From NCBI GenBank assembly GCA_046597185.1, contig JBKJLF010000350.1:1-9438 (forward strand): a stretch of DNA of 9,438 bases. Direction: 5' to 3'. Positions within the stretch are counted from its first letter, which is position 1. The number at the start of each line of letters is the position of its first letter. Below, piece after piece: positions 5,264 through 9,438 of the stretch. The translations under genes were made by a program, and so were the position numbers. The notes beneath the pieces are model-generated. The model saw nothing but the letters and a program-made list of their open reading frames with translations, was not told the origin of the DNA and ran no database searches. This stretch comes from CAMBDR01 sp046597185. GTDB taxonomy: Bacteria; Pseudomonadota; Gammaproteobacteria; Burkholderiales; Burkholderiaceae_D.

Positions 5264-6328
5264 ATGAATTCTGCCCCCGCACGTCCCCCATTTACCAATC
5301 CGCTACCCGGCGTTCCCTCGATCGAGTCACCCTTTTTTGAGACGATTTTTGCCGATGCCGATGATGTGACGCAACAATTGGCGCGCCAAATGCAGCAATA
5401 TGGCTTTGCCGTGATTCAATTTCCCGACGATCAATTTGAAGCCCTGGCCGCCACCATCCAAACCAATTTAACCCCCCGCTATGACGCTGCAGCATGGGAT
5501 GCCTTTCGCGCCGGCGGCGCAGCCGATTTGCGCCAGCGTGATGCCTGGCGTTATGAACCAGCGGTGCGCCGCATCGCCGCCAACCCCTTGATTATTGAGG
5601 TCTTGAGCAAACTCTACGGCGCGCGCGCATGGCCGTTTCAAACCTTGAACTTTCCGGTCGGCACGCAGCAAAGCGTGCATTCGGACGCAGTACATTTTAG
5701 CTCCGTGCCGGAGCGTTTCATGTGTGGCGTGTGGCTTGCGCTGGAAGATGTAACAATCGACAACGGCCCCCTGTTTTACTACCCCGGCAGCCACCGCTGG
5801 CCCATTTATACCAATGAACATATCGGCCGTTGCCTCTCCACCCTGCCCCGGCAAGCCAGCCAGGTGCCGTTTGAACCGCTGTGGCAAGCCCTGATCGAAA
5901 CCCACGGCGTAACACGGCACCCGTTTCTGGCCAAAAAAGGCCAGGCCCTGATTTGGGCGGCCAATCTGTTACACGGCGGCAGCCTGCATTTGAATCGACA
6001 GGCGACACGTTGGTCGCAAGTGACGCATTATTTCTTTGAAGATTGCGCCTGGTACACGCCGCTGTTTTCTGACCCGTTTTATGGCCAAATCTACTTTCGC
6101 AAACCCGTCAATATCCAAACCGGACAACCCATGCAACCCAGTTATGCAGGCTGGCCGATACCCGAGCACTTTATCGCAGCCACCCATTCCACCCAGCCAG
6201 ACGGCCCCTGGGCATTTAACCCCGAGCAATATTTAGCCGCCAACCCGGATGTTGCAAAGGCGGGTATTGATCCGTTGGAACACTATTTACGCCATGGGCA
6301 TGAAGAACGGCGAAATTTGCAATATTAA
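5264..6328 (+). CDS. PhyH-family Fe(II)/2-oxoglutarate-dependent dioxygenase with C-terminal NPDV-type tail
   Basis: This 354-residue protein is a phytanoyl-CoA dioxygenase-like enzyme; members hydroxylate small molecules using Fe(II), O2 and 2-oxoglutarate in the cytoplasm. The iron triad is visible: HSD (H139, D141) in QQSVHSDAVHF, and H237 in LLHGGS. R249 in TRWSQVTHYF is the likely 2-oxoglutarate anchor. DNGPLFYYPGSH (166-177) is also a hallmark of the family. Residues 317-350 form a separate tail, AFNPEQYLAANPDVAKAG then DPLEHYLRHGHEER. This kind of module recurs in bacterial carbohydrate-related and surface proteins. The ATG at 5264 is the first in frame after the promoter; its ribosome binding site is poor. 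The substrate is not predictable. The gene stands alone and is divergent from the CARDB gene. Confidence 0.85.
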   Translation: MNSAPARPPFTNPLPGVPSIESPFFETIFADADDVTQQLARQMQQYGFAVIQFPDDQFEALAATIQTNLTPRYDAAAWDAFRAGGAADLRQRDAWRYEPAVRRIAANPLIIEVLSKLYGARAWPFQTLNFPVGTQQSVHSDAVHFSSVPERFMCGVWLALEDVTIDNGPLFYYPGSHRWPIYTNEHIGRCLSTLPRQASQVPFEPLWQALIETHGVTRHPFLAKKGQALIWAANLLHGGSLHLNRQATRWSQVTHYFFEDCAWYTPLFSDPFYGQIYFRKPVNIQTGQPMQPSYAGWPIPEHFIAATHSTQPDGPWAFNPEQYLAANPDVAKAGIDPLEHYLRHGHEERRNLQY

Positions 6329-6349
6329 TCACGAATTACATAATATAAT
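6317..6349 (+). promoter_or_regulatory. Possible promoter of the PAS-kinase gene
   Basis: TTGCAA (6317-6322), overlapping the end of the dioxygenase gene, is followed after 16 bases by CATAAT (6339-6344). A perfect TATAAT also lies at 6344-6349 but is too far from that -35 box. The region is very AT-rich. A leader of about 70 bases would precede the ATG at 6422. Nothing else is seen in the 93-base gap. Confidence 0.4.
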
Positions 6350-6421
6350 GATAAAAAAGGCCGCGTCCCCAGCTCGATAGCCCATTTAAAACAAACCATT
6401 TTTTCACCATACGGAAACACA

Positions 6422-7571
6422 ATGATCCGTGATACTGATAAGCCGTCGGCTACCGACCTGTCCACACTACGCCAGCGCGCCCTCGGCTGCGCGCCTGTTG
6501 CGGATACGCTGGAACCTATACCGCTCACGCCACAGGCCATGCAAGCCCTGGTGCATGAATTACAGGTACATCAAATCGAACTGGAAATGCAAAACGAGCA
6601 ATTGCGTCAGTCCCAGATGAAATTGGAAGAAACGCACCAGCGTTATCTCGATTTGTATGAATTGGCCCCGGTTGGCTATTGCACCACCAATGCCCAGGGT
6701 CAGATCATTTCCGCCAACCTGACTGCCGCCGCCATGCTAGGCGTGCCGCGCGCAAAATTGTTGCATATCCCTTTCACACGCTTTATCGCGCGCGACGATC
6801 AGGATAATTTTTTCTTGCTGCGCAACCAATTGCAACATACCAACCCAACGCAAACCGCTATCGCTCTCGATTTGCGCATGGTGAGGCCAGGTGCTACCCC
6901 TTTTGGTGCGCATCTTAGCATCACCATACAAGAAGATGCCCAGCAAAGAATCGTGCTCTGCCACTGAACCCAAACAGCGAGCTTACCTGGGAAAAATCCA
7001 GATATCCGGCCAACACTTGTTGGGCGTGATCGACGGTATTCTGGATTTCTCGAAAATTGAAGCGGGCAAAATGCGCTTGCACCCAGTCGATTTTGATTTG
7101 CATCCCATGCTGGAAAAACTGCGCCACATCATGGGGGTCAAGGCGACGGAACGAAATTTACGCCTGCTGATCGAAATCGACCCGCAACTCCCGGCCCGAC
7201 TCCATGGCGACCCACTCAGACTGAGCCAAATACTGATCAACTTCGTCAACAATGCGATTAAATTTACCGAACAAGGGCAGATTAACCTGCGCATCGAGCA
7301 ACTTGAGCGCACAGACAACGATCTGCAAGTCGCGTTTACGGTGGAAGATAGTGGCATCGGCATGACAAGCGAGCAAATCGGGCGACTATTTCAATCATTC
7401 GAGCAAGCCGACGCGTCCATCACGCGCAAATATGGCGGAACTGGCCTGGGCTTGGCCATTTGCAAGCAATTGGCGCAATTAATGGACGGTGAAGTGGGCG
7501 TGCGCAGCGAACCAGGCCAAGGCAGCACTTTTTGGCTTCGCCTGCGCTTGGCCCACGCCCTACCCACATAA
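6422..7571 (+). pseudogene. PAS-domain sensor histidine kinase, phosphoacceptor segment deleted and frame broken
   Basis: The 5' part (6422-6967, 181 residues) starts with an amphipathic coiled coil, ELQVHQIELEMQNEQLRQSQ, and a PAS domain beginning YLDLYELAPVGYCTTNAQG. It ends SITIQEDAQQRIVLCH and then TGA. A different frame, recognisable from about 6955, resumes TEPKQRAYLGKIQISGQHLL and ILDFSKIEAGK, the second half of a HisKA domain. An intact HATPase follows: N box NFVNNAIKFTEQG, G1 EDSGIGM, F box FQSFEQAD, G2 GGTGLGLAICKQLAQLM. The stretch that should hold the SHEIRTP phosphoacceptor His, probably 60-80 residues, is missing and the join is out of frame. No membrane segment and no receiver domain are seen. 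The two parts cannot act as one kinase. Confidence 0.85.
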
Positions 7572-7616
7572 GCTTAGCTGCCCACATAAGCTTAGCTGCC
7601 CGCATAAGCTTGGCTG
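7563..7616. repeat. Three tandem copies of an 18-bp unit at the kinase 3' end
   Basis: CCCACATAAGCTTAGCTG occurs at 7563-7580 and 7581-7598, and with two changes at 7599-7616 (CCCGCATAAGCTTGGCTG). The stop codon of the kinase frame (7569-7571) lies in the first copy. Each unit contains AAGCTT. The array fills the gap between two convergent genes, and I see no terminator there. Confidence 0.9.
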
Positions 7617-7627
7617 CCCGGCACAGC

Positions 7628-8014
7628 CTATGAACGCGCTGCAATCACTTCAATTTCAACCCCCACATCCTTGGGCAAACGCGCTACTTCCACACACGAG
7701 CGGGCCGGAAAACCGGCACCGTTTTCGACAAAAAAGGCTTCATACGCGGCGTTCACGGTGGCAAATTGATTCAAATCTTTAACAAATACCGTGGCTTTGA
7801 CGATATTGCCCACTTCAAGCCCCGCCGCTTGCACAATCGCCTTGACATTTTCCAACGATTGCCGGGTTTGCTCCGCAACACCTTCGGGAATTTGCCCGGT
7901 GGCCGGGTTGATGGGAATTTGACCCGAGGTATACATAATATTGCCCAAATCCACGCCTTGAACATAAGGGCCGATGGCTGCGGGTGCATTGGGTGTGCTA
8001 ATGATTTTGGTCAT
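7628..8014 (-). CDS. ridA: RidA-family reactive enamine/imine deaminase
   Basis: RidA hydrolyses 2-aminoacrylate and related enamine/imine intermediates released by pyridoxal-phosphate enzymes, protecting those enzymes in the cytoplasm. The 128-residue length is normal for the trimeric family. GPYVQGV (15-21, with Y17), YTSGQIPINPATG (28-40), R105 in PARSCVEVARLPKD (103-116) and E120 fit the active-site positions of true RidA rather than the looser YjgF group. The ATG at 8014 has AGGA (8024-8021) six bases upstream. It lies 62 bases downstream of the cupredoxin gene on the same strand and ends with TAG, converging on the broken kinase. Confidence 0.95.
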   Translation of the reverse strand: MTKIISTPNAPAAIGPYVQGVDLGNIMYTSGQIPINPATGQIPEGVAEQTRQSLENVKAIVQAAGLEVGNIVKATVFVKDLNQFATVNAAYEAFFVENGAGFPARSCVEVARLPKDVGVEIEVIAARS

Positions 8015-8032
8015 GCTGGTTCCTGTCTGGCA

Positions 8033-8061
8033 AATGGAATGAGGTAAGGTTCAATTCCATT
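8033..8061. promoter_or_regulatory. Inverted repeat between the cupredoxin gene and ridA
   Basis: AATGGAAT (8033-8040) and ATTCCATT (8054-8061) are perfect 8-bp inverted arms separated by 13 bases. There is no T-run after the structure in the minus direction, so it is not a standard terminator. It could be an operator or an RNA hairpin in front of ridA. Function is not known. Confidence 0.3.
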
Positions 8062-8076
8062 GGTTAAATAAATTGC

Positions 8077-8778
8077 TTACAGATCGTAAGACTGTGGGCT
8101 TGGTGCTTTATATGGCGTGCGTCCGGCAGGCCGGGGCTTGGGTACATAATCGAGCTTGAAGTTGACCGCAGACGAACCGCTGGTGCCGACCTGCACCGTT
8201 TGGGTTGGTAACGGGGTAATCAGATAAGGCACCCAGGCATCCACCTGATATTTGCCCGGCGGCAAATTATTGAGTATGACATTACCTGACTTATCGGTTT
8301 TACCAAAGTAAGGCGCATCCAGCACAAAGACAAAGCCGCGCATATTATCGTGGAAGTGGCACACCAGGGCTACCTCACCCGGTTTATCAAACAACACCGT
8401 TTGCGCCGCTTCGCCTTTGCTCGGCACGCGCATTTCAAACGATTTGGCGGGTGAAAACGATTTAACGTGATGGTCGCGCGAATCTTTATTGGTAAATTTA
8501 ATGGCCGTACCTTTGCGTATCGCACTCACATAGGGCACATATAAATAATTTTCCTGATCAATGATCACGGTTTCGCTAGCAGATGCAGTAGCTGAGGCAG
8601 CGGCAGGCGTGGCATCAAGCGGTTTGGCATAAATGACCGCCTCCGCCACGGGTTGGCCATTTTTATCAAACAAGCCGCCCACCATCAAGCCCGCTTGTGC
8701 CAACATCGGCAAACTGGCAAGGACACCGACCCAACACCAGCGCGGCACCGTTTTCTGTATTTTTTGCTGCATCTTCAT
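8077..8778 (-). CDS. Periplasmic cupredoxin (type-1 copper, methylamine utilisation-like)
   Basis: The 233-residue product begins at 8778, chosen because AAGGAG (8790-8785) lies six bases upstream; ATGs at 8793 and 8802 overlap or precede that site. Residues 1-29 are a signal peptide ending MLAQA. After a short Ig/carboxypeptidase-like strand region (GGLFDKNGQPVAEAVIYAKP) comes a plastocyanin-type fold with a full copper set: H103 or H104 in DHHVKSF, then C140, H143 and M146 in VCHFHDNM. Residues 158-190 (GKTDKSGNVILNNLPPGKYQ) look like a second beta-sandwich of the carboxypeptidase-regulatory type. Homologues are often named methylamine utilisation proteins, usually without direct proof. It probably carries electrons or copper in the periplasm. 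No methylamine genes are visible nearby. Confidence 0.8.
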   Translation of the reverse strand: MKMQQKIQKTVPRWCWVGVLASLPMLAQAGLMVGGLFDKNGQPVAEAVIYAKPLDATPAAASATASASETVIIDQENYLYVPYVSAIRKGTAIKFTNKDSRDHHVKSFSPAKSFEMRVPSKGEAAQTVLFDKPGEVALVCHFHDNMRGFVFVLDAPYFGKTDKSGNVILNNLPPGKYQVDAWVPYLITPLPTQTVQVGTSGSSAVNFKLDYVPKPRPAGRTPYKAPSPQSYDL

Positions 8779-8807
8779 ACATTTCTCCTTCATATTATTC
8801 ATGATGC

Positions 8808-8859
8808 TTAGTTGGATCGTTTAGTTGGATCGTTTAGTTGGATCGTTTAGTTGGCGCGT
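8808..8859. repeat. Four tandem copies of a 13-bp unit between pilU and the cupredoxin gene
   Basis: TTAGTTGGATCGT is perfect at 8808-8820, 8821-8833 and 8834-8846. A fourth copy at 8847-8859 has two adjacent changes (TTAGTTGGCGCGT), and 8860-8872 may be a decayed fifth copy (8 of 13). The array occupies nearly the whole gap between the pilU stop and the cupredoxin leader, so a promoter for that gene, if present, would have to overlap it. Confidence 0.9.
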
Positions 8860-8873
8860 TTAATTTGAACCGC

Positions 8874-9438
8874 TTAATGCTTGGCCGGTTCTTCTTTCTC
8901 TGGCACCGGATCTTCTTGAATGCCCAATTCAGTCAAGCCGACGCCGCCTAAATCACCCGGTTCTTTGCGTTTGCCGTTGAGTTTGATTTGCAAGCGCAAG
9001 CCATTGGCCGAATCGGCATTGCGAATCGCTTCATCATAGGCGATATAACCTTTTTCGTACAGGTCGAACAAGGCTTGATCGAAGGTACACATGCCCAGTT
9101 CTCGCGATTTATGCATGATTTCTTTAATCGCCTGGAAATTCCCCTTGATCACCATTTCGGCAATGGTTGGGGTATTGAGCAAGATTTCAATCGCAGCTTT
9201 GCGGCCCTTACCGTCTTCTGTGCGCACCAAACGCTGCGACACAATGGCGCGCAGGTTGGAGGATAAATCCATCAATAATTGATTACGCCGCTCTTCCGGG
9301 AAAAAGTTAATGATCCGGTCCATGGTTTGGTTGGCGTTATTGGCATGCAAGGTGCCCAGGCACAGGTGGCCGGTTTCGGCAAAGGCGATGGCGTGCTCCA
9401 TGGTCTCAGGGTCGCGAATCTCGCCAATCAGAATCACA
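8874..9438 (-). CDS. pilU: Type IV pilus retraction ATPase PilU, C-terminal part (5' end outside window)
   Basis: PilT/PilU ATPases are cytoplasmic hexamers that power pilus retraction in twitching motility. The visible 187 residues start in the Walker B region (VILIGEIRDPETMEHA) and include the His box GTLHANNANQTMDR, INFFPEERRNQLLMDL and SQRLVR. They continue IEILLNTPTIAEMVIKG, ELGMCTFDQALFDLYEKG and IRNADSANGLRLQIKL, which fits PilU better than PilT. The tail is charged and Pro/Glu-rich (QEDPVPEKEEPAKH). The Walker A part lies beyond the window. It is transcribed towards the cupredoxin gene; the pilT partner is probably further upstream outside the window. Confidence 0.92.
   Translation of the reverse strand, partial: VILIGEIRDPETMEHAIAFAETGHLCLGTLHANNANQTMDRIINFFPEERRNQLLMDLSSNLRAIVSQRLVRTEDGKGRKAAIEILLNTPTIAEMVIKGNFQAIKEIMHKSRELGMCTFDQALFDLYEKGYIAYDEAIRNADSANGLRLQIKLNGKRKEPGDLGGVGLTELGIQEDPVPEKEEPAKH

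Noticed and set aside
7420..7644. Minus-strand frame with repeated AAKLMW units
   Set aside because: The repetition comes only from the 18-bp DNA repeat read through, and most of the frame is antisense to the kinase ATPase domain.

Overview
The window looks like a piece of a proteobacterial chromosome, most probably betaproteobacterial. The taxonomic guess rests on the type of DapF, the PilU-type pilus retraction ATPase and the periplasmic cupredoxin. No rRNA, tRNA or other marker is present, so the call is only moderate. Housekeeping genes sit at both edges, and the middle is an accessory region with many broken genes.

Layout. 1-636 is the 3' part of dapF (lysine/peptidoglycan pathway). 655-1079 is a fitAB-type toxin-antitoxin locus. 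Its antitoxin, promoter and a perfect operator-like palindrome are intact, but the toxin has lost almost all of its PIN domain. 1203-1854 is a two-gene unit: a 52-residue unknown protein and a DEDDh exonuclease-like protein. 1872-2358 is a graveyard of toxin-antitoxin fragments. It holds an antisense C-terminal piece resembling a VapB-type antitoxin, a HigB/RelE-like toxin without its N-terminus, and a HigA-like antitoxin that is frameshifted and cut off. 2359-3800 (minus) is a decayed gene for a seven-bladed WD40 protein. It has two in-frame TAG codons, two frame changes and a truncated 3' end, yet its promoter and ribosome binding site still look sound.

4023-4982 (minus) encodes an exported protein with two CARDB-like repeats and is followed by a clear rho-independent terminator. 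The 281-base divergent intergenic region before the next gene carries a strong extended -10 promoter and phased TGTCA half-sites. 5264-6328 (plus) encodes a PhyH-family Fe(II)/2-oxoglutarate dioxygenase with a C-terminal NPDV-type tail. 6422-7571 (plus) is a PAS-histidine kinase gene that has lost its phosphoacceptor segment and its reading frame. On the minus strand follow ridA (7628-8014), a periplasmic type-1-copper (cupredoxin) protein (8077-8778) and the 3' part of pilU (8874 to the window end).

The most striking theme is decay by short deletions and illegitimate joins. At least five genes (fitB, higB, higA, the WD40 gene, the kinase) are broken here, while their control signals or partner genes are often kept. 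A second theme is short tandem repeats between genes: 11 bp x3, 18 bp x3 and 13 bp x4, each of a different sequence. I found no convincing evidence for a complete new defence or mobile system. The surviving fitA-operator unit, the small gene plus exonuclease pair, the CARDB protein and the tailed dioxygenase are the best candidates for active, poorly described functions.
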